Source: Hymenopus coronatus (lineage: Eukaryota; Arthropoda; Insecta; Mantodea; Hymenopodidae). Taken from it: 64,000 nucleotides of DNA. The stretch is taken from assembly GCA_030762935.1 (NCBI GenBank), contig CM060892.1, positions 85,628,827 through 85,692,826 of the forward strand, in the 5' to 3' direction. Below are positions 1-9,552 of the stretch, piece after piece. How positions within the stretch are numbered: position 1 is the stretch's first letter; each line of letters opens with the position of its first letter. The notes under the pieces are model-generated. The model had not been told where the DNA came from. It searched no databases and saw only the letters and a list, made by a program, of their open reading frames with translations. A program made the translations under genes and the position numbers.

Positions 1-540
1 GTGTGGGGGTAGGTGTCAGTGTGTGTGTGAGTGTGGGTGTCAGATTGTGTGTAGGAGTCTGAGTGCATGTAGGAGTATGAGTGGTTGTAGGTGTCTGAGT
101 ATGTGTAGTAGTCTGAGAATGTGTAGGTGTCTGAGTGTGTGTAGGTGTCTGAGAATGTGTAATAGTCTGAGTATGTGTAGGTGTCTGAGTGTGTGTAGGT
201 GTCTGAGCGAGTGTAATAGTCTGAGTGTGTGTAGGTGTCTGAGTATGTGTAGGTGTCTGAGTGTGTGTAAGAGTCTGAGTTTGTGTAAGAGTCTGAGTGT
301 GTGTAAGTAACTGAGTGTGTGTAGGTGTCTGAGTATGTGTGAGTGTTGGAGTCTGTGGAGGTGTGCTGGTGTGTGTGCGTATATGAGTCAGTGTGTGTGA
401 TGTTTGAGTAGGTGTAGTGGTATGCGTGTGCAAGGATTGATCATTATAGCGCCTCTGAGTGGGTGTGGGTATGAGAGAGAGTTTGGTGTCCTGTGTACAT
501 GGTGTATCCAGTGGTCCCACTTCAGGTGTGTAGACATATA
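1..540 (-). repeat. GT-rich degenerate minisatellite, probably inside LINE-0 ORF1
   Basis: The plus strand repeats an imperfect 12-24 base unit of the form GTGTAGGTGTCTGA over about 450 bases, then decays. Read on the minus strand it gives Thr/His/Gln/Pro-rich peptide. The same kind of His/Pro/Ser/Thr repeat occurs inside ORF1 of LINE-B at 10903-11150, just downstream of a homologous ORF1 N-terminus, and here the minisatellite also lies just downstream of such an N-terminus (655-870). I infer it is the expanded low-complexity part of ORF1 of a LINE that continues left of the window. The Cys-rich plus-strand frame over it is an artefact of the repeat. Confidence 0.6.
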
Positions 541-654
541 GTTATAACCCTTTCGTTAGCTCTACCCATATGATTAAGTTTTATATTATTTGGATGAATT
601 AATAACACTAAACATATATTTGCCCATTTAGTTCCCCAAGGAACCCCAGGTACT

Positions 655-870
655 TTAATACCTTTTATAGTATGTATTGAAACAGTTGCTACGCTGAGCG
701 CGCGTGCGTGTGCGTGGACGTGAGGTGGGCCGTGTAGATGGTGATGAAGGTGCGGATGGCTTGTCTTTTGTCACTTTCAGAGCCTTAGCCGCTATGGGCC
801 TTTTGGTATAGGACAGAGATGACGGGGAAAGTCGAACAGTCGTTCCTGTACCTGGTCGCACCATCGTCAA
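655..870 (-). pseudogene. LINE-0 ORF1 (gag-like) N-terminal fragment
   Basis: This is a 71-codon frame with the start at 870. Residues around 15-30 (LSPSSLSYTKRPIAAK) match the region after the start of LINE-B ORF1 at 11349, which reads LSPSSLSTTKRPVVAK. After about residue 45 the peptide is Arg/Thr/Ser-rich and stops at 655, before the GT-rich repeat. It is therefore the beginning of a gag-like ORF1 broken before its zinc-knuckle region, which would lie left of position 1. The 5' UTR to its right carries a block shared with LINE-B and LINE-C, which supports the assignment. Function is inferred from homology within the window only. Confidence 0.55.
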
Positions 871-1398
871 AAATCTCCTGTGACTATGTGTGTAAAAATA
901 GATGTACTGTATGTATGTGTGTGTGTTAAAAGCTAGCTAGGAAGAAGTGAAATTTGAAGGTATGTAAAGCCTAGAACTTCTACTGCTGTGTCACAGTTAC
1001 CGCTCTTATATGACTACAGCACCTAACTTATAGCTATGGGGGGCTTACAAACTAGATAGATAGATGAAAATAGAGAAAGTGGAAGAGATAGAGCAGCTAG
1101 AGGGTGCTGAAAAGCGCGAGAAACAGAGGACTTGCCCGAAGGCGCCTTGGTTCCAGTCGTGAGACTGTTGGATGCAGCCTTGTTTCTCTACCCTGCTATA
1201 CTGTTTGTAGAGCTGAGTTGTGATGCAACAGAAGTGCTCGAGGCTCCTTGAGCCGCCCGGGAGAAGTGCGCGAGGTACCGTGTAGCGACCTGCGGCCTCT
1301 CGCTCAACCCGCCTTTCTCCGATGCACGCAGAGCAGCTCCTGGAGAAGTGCGCGAGGTACCCTGTAGCGACCTGCGGCCTCTCGCTCAACCCCTGTTA
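871..1398 (-). other. LINE-0 5' UTR with conserved block
   Basis: The stretch from about 1091 to 1210 is nearly the same as 11428-11548 (LINE-B) and 16995-17108 (LINE-C). In all three it lies on the 5' side of an ORF1 in the same orientation, so it is read as a shared 5' UTR, possibly the internal promoter region used by LINEs of this type. On the minus strand the block runs from CTACAAACAGTATAGCAGGG to CTCTAGCTGCTC. The part from 1211 to 1398 is peculiar to this copy and holds an 82-bp-period direct repeat. Confidence 0.5.
1261..1392. repeat. Two direct repeats of 50 bp, 82-bp period
   Basis: A 50-base unit beginning GAGAAGTGCGCGAGGTACC occurs at 1261-1310 and again at 1343-1392, with one difference visible. 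Tandem repeats in the 5' UTR are common in LINE promoters, but no function can be shown here. Confidence 0.8.
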
Positions 1399-1534
1399 TT
1401 TTTTTTTTTTTTTTTTTACCGTGGAGGGGGAAAAATGCGTTCCTGCATTCGACCCCAAGCCTTAGTGCAATGGCTTGGGAGATATGTGGAGCTCCCCGCA
1501 GAGTGCGGTATATCCACTAAAAAACCCCTCCACG
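1399..1534 (-). other. LINE-A 3' terminal stem and poly(A)
   Basis: The plus strand reads a T run (1399-1417), then GTGGAGGGGGAAAAA at 1421-1435, and about 80 bases later TAAAAAACCCCTCCAC at 1518-1533. The two arms can pair as a long-range stem right before the poly(A). LINE-C (11770-11885) and LINE-F (18712-18820) have the same arrangement. In LINEs such 3' structures are typically what the RT recognises; that role is inference here. Confidence 0.65.
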
Positions 1535-2126
1535 TGTTAATCGTTATATATAGAGTGCTTTCGTGCAAACATGCATTAGTCGGGTCCCGCATAGCACCCC
1601 GATTAGTAAGTGAGAACTACTTAGCTGGCATGCATTGCATGCGAGCGCGTTAATGCTACTTACTGGGATTGTCCATGAAACCTGAACAATACCAGTGGAT
1701 AATCATGCGCTACTTTCTGAGTGTTTTATTCGTTAATGACTATGTTCTATTTCTGCAGGGTGTGCCTGCTTGTCATATTAGGTAAAATGTTATTTGACAT
1801 GCACTTAAATTTAGTCTTATAGTATATGTTTAGAATGAGTTCCGCTTCTGCGCTGTTGCTTCGGGAGATTTCTCCGTCCGTCAGTGGTTGCGCAGCCGCT
1901 CGTCGCTAGTAGCTGTACCGGGCTCATAAGCCTTCGTCATCTCGTTTGCCATGTAATTGCCAAGGTTGCCTAAGTGATTGACTCCATATTGCAGCTGCCC
2001 GTAGTACGCTGCCCGCGTCGATCACAATGGGAGGCCCCTTCCCCCGGTCCGCCTCAGCTGTAACTGAGGGCTTTAGGGCTCTGCGACGGGCTGGTACTGA
2101 AACATATGTGAAGAGAGAAGGAATAA

Positions 2127-2169
<43 letters not shown>

Positions 2170-2193
2170 TGTGTGTTAGAAGGGGAGAGGTTT
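1535..2193 (-). other. LINE-A 3' UTR
   Basis: Non-coding stretch between the ORF2 stop and the terminal stem, near-identical to 11886-12528 in LINE-C. It contains a 68-codon minus-strand frame (1924-2130) that is also open in LINE-C (12286-12492). The differences are few and I see no recognisable domain, so I do not call a gene. A short GC-rich block within it (about 1980-2090) has a weaker counterpart in LINE-B at 6578-6675. Confidence 0.6.
2133..2165. repeat. (AT)n microsatellite
   Basis: Uninterrupted AT dinucleotides for about 33 bases inside the LINE-A 3' UTR. The matching place in LINE-C (12490-12501) has only a few units, so it expanded after the copies separated. Confidence 0.95.
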
Positions 2194-4926
2194 TTAGGGA
2201 AGGAGGTTTGTAAGGTATTGTTGTATTTCGTCTGGAGTGGCGTCTTGTGTTATAGTTCTGTCGAAAAGTGATAAAGGTCTGTTGTATTTGTTTGCTTGTG
2301 TGTCGTAGTTCCCTAGCGTTTCTATTAAAGGGTTGTGATGTGCACTTAATTTTTAATACGTGTCGTAGGTTAGCTTTTTAATGAATTGTTCGATTGTGTG
2401 TATTTTGAGTTCTTCGTGGAGTATGTCAGCTGGAGCTGTGTATCGTACCTTAGATACTAAGCGTAGAATTTTATTTTGGAATCTTTGTAAGTTTTTGATG
2501 TGGTTTTCGGCGGCATACCCCCATACTTGGGATTCGTAAGTAATTATAGGTCGGATTAATGTTTTGTAAAGTGTGAGTCCCATGTTAAGGCTTAGCTGTG
2601 AGCCCATGTTGATGAATGGGTATAGCCTGCCCAATTGGGCATTGGCTTTTCCACGAGTCTGAGTAATATGCTTTTTCCATGTTAGACCTTGATCCATTTT
2701 AAGTCCAAGCCAAGTTACCGTATCTGTCCATCCAATATCTTCAACAAATATGGTAAGTGGGGGCAGGCGGTGTCTGGGAAATCTGTGATTGATACGCTTT
2801 GTGAATATGATTGCTTGAGTTTTTGGTGCATTTACTTTGATTCGCCATTTGGTAAGCCAGTCCTCTAGGTTATTAAGGGACCTCTGGAGTCTGCTGTGAA
2901 TGAATTTCGTTTTTCCCGATTGGGTCATTCTGGCGGTGTCGTCCGCATAAATGTATAGTTCTGTATTTTCGGTTTTTGGGATGTCATTTATATAGATATT
3001 AAATAGTGTTGGCCCGAGTATGCTGCCTTGTGGCACTCCGGCTTTGATTGGGCGTTCGGATGACAGGTGATTGTTTACTCTGGATTGAAATTTTCGATCA
3101 CTTAGGTAGTTTGCTATGAGTTTAATGAGTGAGTCGTGTATATTTATTGTTTTGAGCTTCTTTAGTAGGGCAGCATGCCATACTCTGTCGAGACATCTAA
3201 TAATAAAGCACCTGTTGATTTGTTGATGTTGAAACCGTGCGTTATAGATTCGGTTGCCCTGATTAGTTGAAGAGTTGTTGAGTGTTTGGCTCGGAATCCA
3301 AATTGTTCTGGAATTAGTATGTTTTGTTTGTTTAGTTGAGAGTTGAGACGTTTGAGAATTACTTTTTCGAGAAGTTTTCCAAGTGTGCTTAGTAGACTAA
3401 TTGGTCTGTAGTTGTGCGGTTTGGACAAGTTTTTCCCCTTTTTGGGGAAGTGGACCACGGTGGCTAGTTTCCACCTTTTAGGGTAATGTCCACTAATGAG
3501 CACGTAGTTGAATATGTCAGCCAGTAGCTTAATTGCCCTTTCGGGCAAATGCATTAGGGCCACTGTTGGGATGTTATCTGGCCCAGGGGATTTTCTCTTT
3601 GGGAGGTGCCTGATTAGTCAGTTTATTTCACTCGGGCAGGTTTTTCTCACTAAGTTGTGGGTTACCTGTTCTTTGAAAATTTCCGTTTCCTCTTCCGTTG
3701 CCTCCGTAAATTGAGGGCAGCAGGGAGTAGGATTAGGCGTGCAGATTTCTTGCAGTGTGTCTGCGAGCATATCTGCGTTTTGTTGGTCTGTAGATGCTAT
3801 TGTTTGATTGTGGTGTAATGGTGGTATTTGTGTCTTATCGCGTGTTAGACAGCGTGCAATTCTCCACACCGAGTCTCGTTCGTAGTCGAGGTTCTCAAGT
3901 GTATTCGGCCATTGTTGAGAGATATGGTTTGTAGTTCTCTCTCTGACAAGGGTATTTAAGTGTCTAACGTATTCCTGGTCTACAATATGACGTGTTTTCT
4001 GCCATCGCCGTCTAGCTCGGTTTCTTTCCGCTGCTAGCATTTGGATGTCAGGTGGTAGTTGTGATTGGTATTGCTTAGGTTTGTTTATTGGTACAGCTTC
4101 TTTGGTTGCAGTTTTTATTACATTTTCTAGTTGAGTTACCGCCTCATTCATGTTTTCTGCTGTATTTAACTGTGTAGTATGTAGGTGCTTGTTGATAAGT
4201 GTTTGCAAACCTATCCCAGTCTGCTTTATTGTAGTTTAAACCCTTGACTGGTGGATTGGGGGCTGCAGTGCCCTCTAATGTTATGATCACCGGTAAGTGA
4301 TCGGAAGAGAGTTCGTTCTTAACTTGTAGGTTGATCCTACGAGTGAGATTACGCGTCACTGCAATATCTAGAATATCAGGCCTTTGGTTTCGGCTGAACG
4401 GGATATACGCATGTTCCGTAGGAGTGTGAATTATTATATCAGAATTATTTTCAAGGTTTAGGAGGGTCGTGCCTTCAGGGTTAGTCTCATTGCAGTCCCA
4501 AATGAGGTGTTTTGCGTTGAGATCTCCGGCTATTAGCACCCTGTTGTTTACCTGCGAGATTGAGTTAATGTCCGCTATGTTTAGTACGCCTGGGGGGCAT
4601 ATGCCGCCGTGATTAGAATCTTGTTGTTGTCAATGGTGATGTAAATACTAGTAGCTTCTAGAGTTGAAAATTGCGGCTGTGGAGCAACATCATGGGCAAT
4701 GCTATGTTTTATTATTACGGCCATCCCGCCACCGCGTCTGTTTGGATCGTTGCGGTGGGTAGTGTAACCTGGCATGTTAAATCTGTCTTTGTCGCTTAAA
4801 TGAGTTTCTGTAATTAACGCTATGTGTATGTTGTTGCGTGTTAAGAAGTCTCTTAAGTTCAGTCTTTCGTCTTCTTAAGCCGTGTGCGTTCCATGTCATA
4901 CAATTGAGTTTGGGTGTGTGATTCAT
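2194..4926 (-). pseudogene. LINE-A ORF2: APE endonuclease and reverse transcriptase (broken)
   Basis: The start ATG (4924-4926) overlaps the ORF1 stop as ATGA; the reconstructed end is the stop at 2194-2196. The N-terminal endonuclease shows RGGG, AGDLNAKH and SSDHLPV. The RT follows, with YRPISLL, EQFGFR, LLLDV (motif A aspartate), PQGSILGP, YADDTA and the LTYxxxVWGYAA thumb region. Lesions seen: a 1-nt insertion near 4855, a frameshift near 4605, a TGA near 3617 in place of Trp, a 10-nt deletion in motif A near 3186-3198, and a frameshift near 2352 before the conserved C-terminus (LGNYDTQ, LFDRTI). It would nick DNA and copy element RNA by target-primed reverse transcription if intact; this copy cannot. 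Confidence 0.85.
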
Positions 4927-5846
4927 AGGAAGCCAGGAGAGGTGAGGAGTTGGAAAAAGTCTGTGTAGCAGGCCAGGATGCTCCGGGTCTCCGATTCCCG
5001 CGAAGTGGCCAGTAGTTCCATGATGTGCATACAGACGTCTTGTATGTCTGTGTCCCTCCAGTGCTCAGCTGACGCACGTCTGAACATATTTCGCTGGTGC
5101 TCCAGGCGAGGGTCAGCCAGGGTCTCCTCCCTCGTCGGCACTTCCTTCGGGGGTTGACGTGGCTTAACCTGTGGTCGGCTTGGCTTTCGGGTCCTCGGCT
5201 CGTTCATCCCCCCAGCGCCAACGACGCCCTTCATCGAGCCACGAGGGGCAGGCGGCGCGCGCACCGGAGCCTCTCCACGCACCCGACCACCACTCCCCGC
5301 CGGAGGCGCCCGTGCCCCTGTCCCCTGGGAGTAGCGCGCTGCTACAACTTGTCTCTGATACTCGGGACAAGCCCGGTACCTGGCCCCGTGGCCCGAATTG
5401 AGACACAGCGCGCATCTCCTTTGGGGTGGGGGAACGTCACAGCTCCGCGAGTCGTGTGAGGCCGAGCACTTAGAGCACACAACGGTACCCGAGCTACACG
5501 TTGCCTCCGTGTGTCTCAGCTGCTGGCGCCGATTACACTGGATGGGGACGAATGGTCGTCGGTAGGGTTCCACCTTCACCCGAAAGTGCAACACCTGCGC
5601 CAACGACCTCAACCGGGCCAGGTCCTCAGCTGTTGCCAGGTCCACCAGGTATATCGGTAGAGGAGTTCGGGCTCGGTCATAACGCCTGTGGTGCGCAGAG
5701 TGCAGCTCAGCCCTAATCTCTTCTTCCGCGCCGTCAAAGTAAACGTGCTCCCTGTTAGCGATACTAGCCCACGTTGAGCTAGTATGCGACGGACCTCTTG
5801 GAGAGCGCCGGAGGCAGCCGCGGCTCAGATGCCGGCTGTTGAGCAC
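4923..5846 (-). pseudogene. LINE-A ORF1, gag-like CCHC protein with foreign N-terminus
   Basis: The frame is open for 307 codons. Residues 1 to about 33 are encoded by the chimeric 5' segment; true gag sequence starts at HVYFDGAEEEIRAELHSAH. Next comes the domain preceding the knuckles (LPIYLVDLATAEDLARL), then three zinc knuckles near residues 103-160. The first knuckle reads CNRRQQLRHTEATC: its second Cys is Arg, while LINE-C keeps CNRC, so this one should bind zinc poorly. The C-terminus is Pro/Arg-rich and ends at TGA overlapping the ORF2 ATG. Jockey-type gag proteins bind element RNA and form particles. The N-terminus is lost, so I treat it as non-functional despite the long frame. Confidence 0.75.
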
Positions 5847-5989
5847 TCGCTCGCCTAGCGGGAGGAGCGGAGAAAGTCGGTGCGGTGGTTGCCGAGCGCC
5901 GGCTCTCTGTCGGGGTCAACCGTCAGATCTCCGCCCGCCTTTGTGGAGCTTCGCTGGTCTTCGCTGTGGCTCGGATCCTCTCTGCCGGC
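5750..5989 (-). other. Chimeric 5' segment of LINE-A ending in GCCGGC
   Basis: Sequence identity with LINE-C stops at 5749. From about 5761 to 5989 the sequence instead resembles 11552-11760 at the 5' edge of LINE-B: shared ATACTAGCCCA start, shared CTCGCTCGCC and TCTTCGCTG, shared CTCTGCCGGC end. Both copies end on GCCGGC right next to the T-rich end of the neighbouring element. This may be a common 5' terminus added by RT template switching, or remnant target sequence. Confidence 0.5.
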
Positions 5990-6784
5990 TTTTGTAGTAC
6001 TGGTGGTAATTACTGGCCCGCTGTGCGGCCGCCAGAGGAGATATTGGGTGCCGGCAATTCCTCTGGCGAATTTCAGGAGATCACGAAGGAGAATTTAGGA
6101 GTAGGTTATTTGGACGAGTGGGCGAGTGGGAGGGAAATCGTGCTAGCTAGAGTCTGCTAGGTCTTTGTGGGTGCTGCTGCGCTAGCGCTGTGTCTCTGAA
6201 ACAAACTAACTTATTGTTAATGCTTATTTTTATGAGGTAATAGTTGAGGTCTGTCATTGGCTCCGTCTGTGAGTATATACTATGTATAGAGTTATATTAA
6301 GCTTAGCTTTTGTGTGAGTTCCGCGTATGTAGGCTTCGTCTTTGTGATATTTATATAAGTGTTATTATCTATTTTACGAGTAATACTATTACATATACTG
6401 TTACATATATACATGAGTTATTATGTTCAGCCTGAGACATCGTTAACGTGTGTTAGAAAGTATATATGATATTATCCGTCTTAGGTGTACGTCATTTTAA
6501 AACCTCTAGGCAAAGACCATTTTCTGAGCGTTGTCGTATAGAGTGCGCACGTGGCTGGCTGGCTGCCTGCCTGCCTATCATATTGCAGGTGCGGACCCGT
6601 GCCACTCGCGGGGGGGGGGGCCTCTTCCCCCGGGACCGCCTTGGCTGGGTAAGCTCAAGGGCTTAGAGGGCTGCTGAAAAAGAAGATTAGTAATGAGTGT
6701 GCATGTGTGTGTGTGTTGTGAGTGAGAGGCAGGAACTGGAAGGATTGTCGCAGTCACTGCCCTACGCTGTACCAGATCTAGGTT
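5990..6784 (-). other. LINE-B 3' UTR, mosaic, with terminal hairpin
   Basis: A perfect 10-bp inverted repeat (CGCCAGAGGA at 6030-6039, TCCTCTGGCG at 6059-6068) sits near the 3' end, in the place where A, C and F carry their terminal stem. The 24 bases at 6012-6035 are identical to 18884-18907 in the LINE-F 3' UTR. The block 6578-6675, with a G run at 6611-6620, resembles the GC-rich part of the LINE-A and LINE-C 3' UTRs. The middle (6180-6540) is AT-rich with nothing recognisable. Confidence 0.5.
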
Positions 6785-9552
6785 TTATACCCTAATCAGG
6801 GTGTCCAGGTATTCTTGTATGTTGATTTCAGGCTCTCCTATTCCGATGGTTCTGTCAAAGAGTGCCAGTGGGCGGGGGTGCTTGTCGTGATCGGTGTCGT
6901 AATTTCCTAGATTTTGAATCAGCTCGTTGTAGTTATTGTTTTTGCGTTTATAAAGATTGAATGCCAAGTGTTTTATATAGGCCTCGATGGAGCAGATTTT
7001 GAGCTCCTCATGCAGAGCCCACGTTGGTGCTACTGTTGGTAGTTTAGCTATAATGCGCAGTATACGGTTTTGCATTGTTTGTAGCCGTTTGATTTGTATT
7101 TTGGCCGCATATCCCCATACGGGTGCGGCGTATGTTAATATTGGGCGAATCAAGGTTTTATATAGTGTTAGCCCCATGCTAAGTTTGAGGCTGCTATTTA
7201 AATTTATTATCGGATAAAGTTTGTTAAGTTGACCGTTAGCTTTAGCTCGTACCATGTTTATGTGTTGTTTCCATGTGAGGCATTCGTCCATTCTTACCCC
7301 TAAGTAAGTGACTGAGCTCCCCCACTCGATAGGCTCTTGCCTGTAGGTAAGCGGTGGGAGAGCATGCCTTCTTTGCCTATGCAAGTGGCGCTTCGTGAAA
7401 ACTATTGCTTGGCATTTTCTGGCGTTAATTTTTACCCTCCATTTCGTAAGCCACGGCTCCAGTTCGTTTAGAGCATTCAGGAGTCTTAGGTGAATGATCC
7501 GTGGTTGGGTTGACTGTGTTACGAGTGCTGTATCATCGGCGTAGATGTATTTTTCTACCCGGATAAGTGGAGGGAGGTCGTTTATGTAGATGTTAAACAG
7601 CACAGGCCCTAGGATACTTCTTTGGGGTACGCCTGCTTGGATAGGACGGAGGGATGACTCCGCCTCCCCTACTGCTGTTTTGAAGGTCCTACCGTTCAGG
7701 TAATCTGCAATTAAGGTGATCATTGAGTCTTGCACTCCATACGTGCTTAGTTTTCGTATGAGGCCTGCGTGCTATACCTTGTCAAAGGCGCGTTCTATAT
7801 CAAGTAGAACTGCTCCTGTTGAGCGTTTGATGTTAAAACCCCTCGTAATATTTTCGGTTAGTCGCAATAGTTGGTGAGTGGTGGAGTGTTTGGATCTAAA
7901 TCCGAACTGTTCCTTGGTCAATAGGTCATTCTTGATTACGAACGTGTTAAGTCGTTTGTGTATAATTTTCTCCAAGAGTTTACACATCGTGTTCAGAAGG
8001 CTGATAGGCCTATAGCTGGTAGGCTGAGAGAGATCTTTGTGTTGCTTAGGGAAAAACAAAATTTTTGCTTCTTTCCACTGTAGGGGAAATCTTCCGTGTT
8101 CTAAGGTATAATTAAATATTTCCGCAAGCAATTTTATTGCCTTCATCGGCAAGTGTTTGAGCACAACGTTCGGGATTTTGTCCGGTCCCGGTGCTTTGCG
8201 GTTGGGAAGGTGCATAATTAGCCATTTAATTTCTCCGGCATTCGTTTTTCTAGTTTTGTTGTGCCTTTGTGCTGTTCGCAAGGAGAGTGCCAACCTTTCC
8301 GTGTCCACCGCGAAGCTTTGGTCGCAGGGGTAGGCGTTTGGATGGAAGGTATTTTCCAGCGCGTCTGCAAAGGCTTCCGCTTTATCCTCAGGCGTCTCCT
8401 TTATTTGGCCTTCGATGCGGAGAGGTGGAATATTTGTAGCTGTCCGCGTGAGACATTTCGCAATCCTCCAAACCGATTGTGTCTGTGGGTCCAAGTTTCC
8501 AGGGTATTGTTCCACTGGTTGCCTGTATATTCGGCGATGTGGGTATTGGCCCTGATTCTTTGCTCTTCGTATTGGTTTCGATGAATTAAGTTTCGGCTGC
8601 GTTGCCAATTCCGTCGCGCATTATTCCGTTCTTTAACTGTTTGCCTGACGTCTTGCGGAAATTGCACCCTGACATTCCTAGTACACCTTTTGATGGGGAC
8701 GTGTTGCTCTATGGCGTGGTGTAACGCGTTTGTAATTTGTGTCACCGCTAGCTCCTGTGTCTCGTGCGTCGTGACCGCTGCGGTGTTTATTTGCGCGTCA
8801 ATGGCCTCTTCGAAGGTGGGCCAGTCTGTAATTTGGTCTAGTCTGTTCTGGCCGAAAGGATACTGGGGCAGCGACTTCCAGTATTACTGGCAGATGGTCG
8901 GACGTGAGGTCATTTATAACTATGTTCCGCGTATCGTGGGTTATACCTTTTAGTAACGCAATATCCAGTATATCTGGTAGATGTTGTATTCGCGGGATAT
9001 ATGTGGGTTCTTCTGGTCCTGTTAGTGTATTGGAATTATATATGCCAGAAGTTTGTTACCTGCCACATTGGCAGTTCTGCAGTTCCATAGGAAGTGCTTG
9101 GCGTTAAAGTCCCCTGCGGCTATGATTTTGGCGTCCATTCTCATAAGGGCGTCTACGTCCTCCGTGTCTATGTCACCGGGCTGGTTATATGCCGCAATCA
9201 TTGTGACAGTCGTGTTGTGCAATTGCACATTGACCGCTGTCGCTTCTAGTCTGTTTAGTTGCGGGACTTGTTTTTGGTAGTGTGTTAGGGAGCTCTGTAT
9301 TGCTATAGCCGTTCCCCCGCCTCTGCTATTTCTATCCTTATGGTAAATGTTGTATCCAGGGATTGTAAACCTATCTCCTGTACCCAGATGGGTTTCATTG
9401 AGTAGAGCTACTTGGATTGAGTTCCTAGTAAGGAAATCTGTGAGTTCTTTGCGTTTTCTTCGGAGGTTATTGCAGCTCCAGTATAGAATGTTAACTGCTG
9501 TGGCGAGAGCCACTTCTAGATGCTGGTTGTATGTGCAGATATCTGGCGACAT
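6785..9552 (-). pseudogene. LINE-B ORF2: APE endonuclease and reverse transcriptase
   Basis: Start chosen at the Met before the endonuclease (9550-9552). Endonuclease motifs NETHL, RGGG, AYNQPGD and AGDFNAKH lie in one frame to 9022; TSDHLPV follows in a shifted frame near 8900. The RT N-terminus starts around 8745, then shifts frame near 8600. The central RT has RKAPGPDKIP, YRPISLL, EQFGFR and LLDIERAFDKV, where a TAG (7772-7774) replaces the expected Trp. After it come VPQRSILGP (Gly changed to Arg compared with LINE-A), YADDTALV, LTYAAPVWGYAA and the C-terminal LGNYDTD and LFDRTIG, ending at 6785. Only a handful of changes separate it from an open frame, so it is younger or less decayed than its neighbours. 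Confidence 0.85.

Larger units (their letters stand above)
1399..5989 (-). mobile_element. LINE-A, Jockey-like non-LTR retrotransposon (defective, chimeric 5' end)
   Basis: On the minus strand the order is: chimeric 5' segment, gag-like ORF1, ORF2 with APE endonuclease and RT, 3' UTR, a terminal stem, and poly(A) (the T run at 1399-1417). It is near-identical to LINE-C along ORF2, the second half of ORF1 and the 3' UTR. It lacks the ORF1 N-terminus and normal 5' UTR, which are replaced by a segment related to the 5' edge of LINE-B. Its poly(A) abuts the 5' end of LINE-0. Jockey assignment rests on the RT C-terminal motifs, the CCHC gag and the ATGA ORF overlap. Confidence 0.85.

Noticed and set aside
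23..310. Plus-strand Cys-rich 95-codon frame
   Set aside because: It is a translation of the GT-rich minisatellite; any frame of such a repeat stays open, and the surrounding homology is on the minus strand.
1..540. Telomeric repeat
   Set aside because: Units are GTGTAGGTGTCTGA-like and irregular, not TTAGG, and match coding repeats of LINE ORF1.
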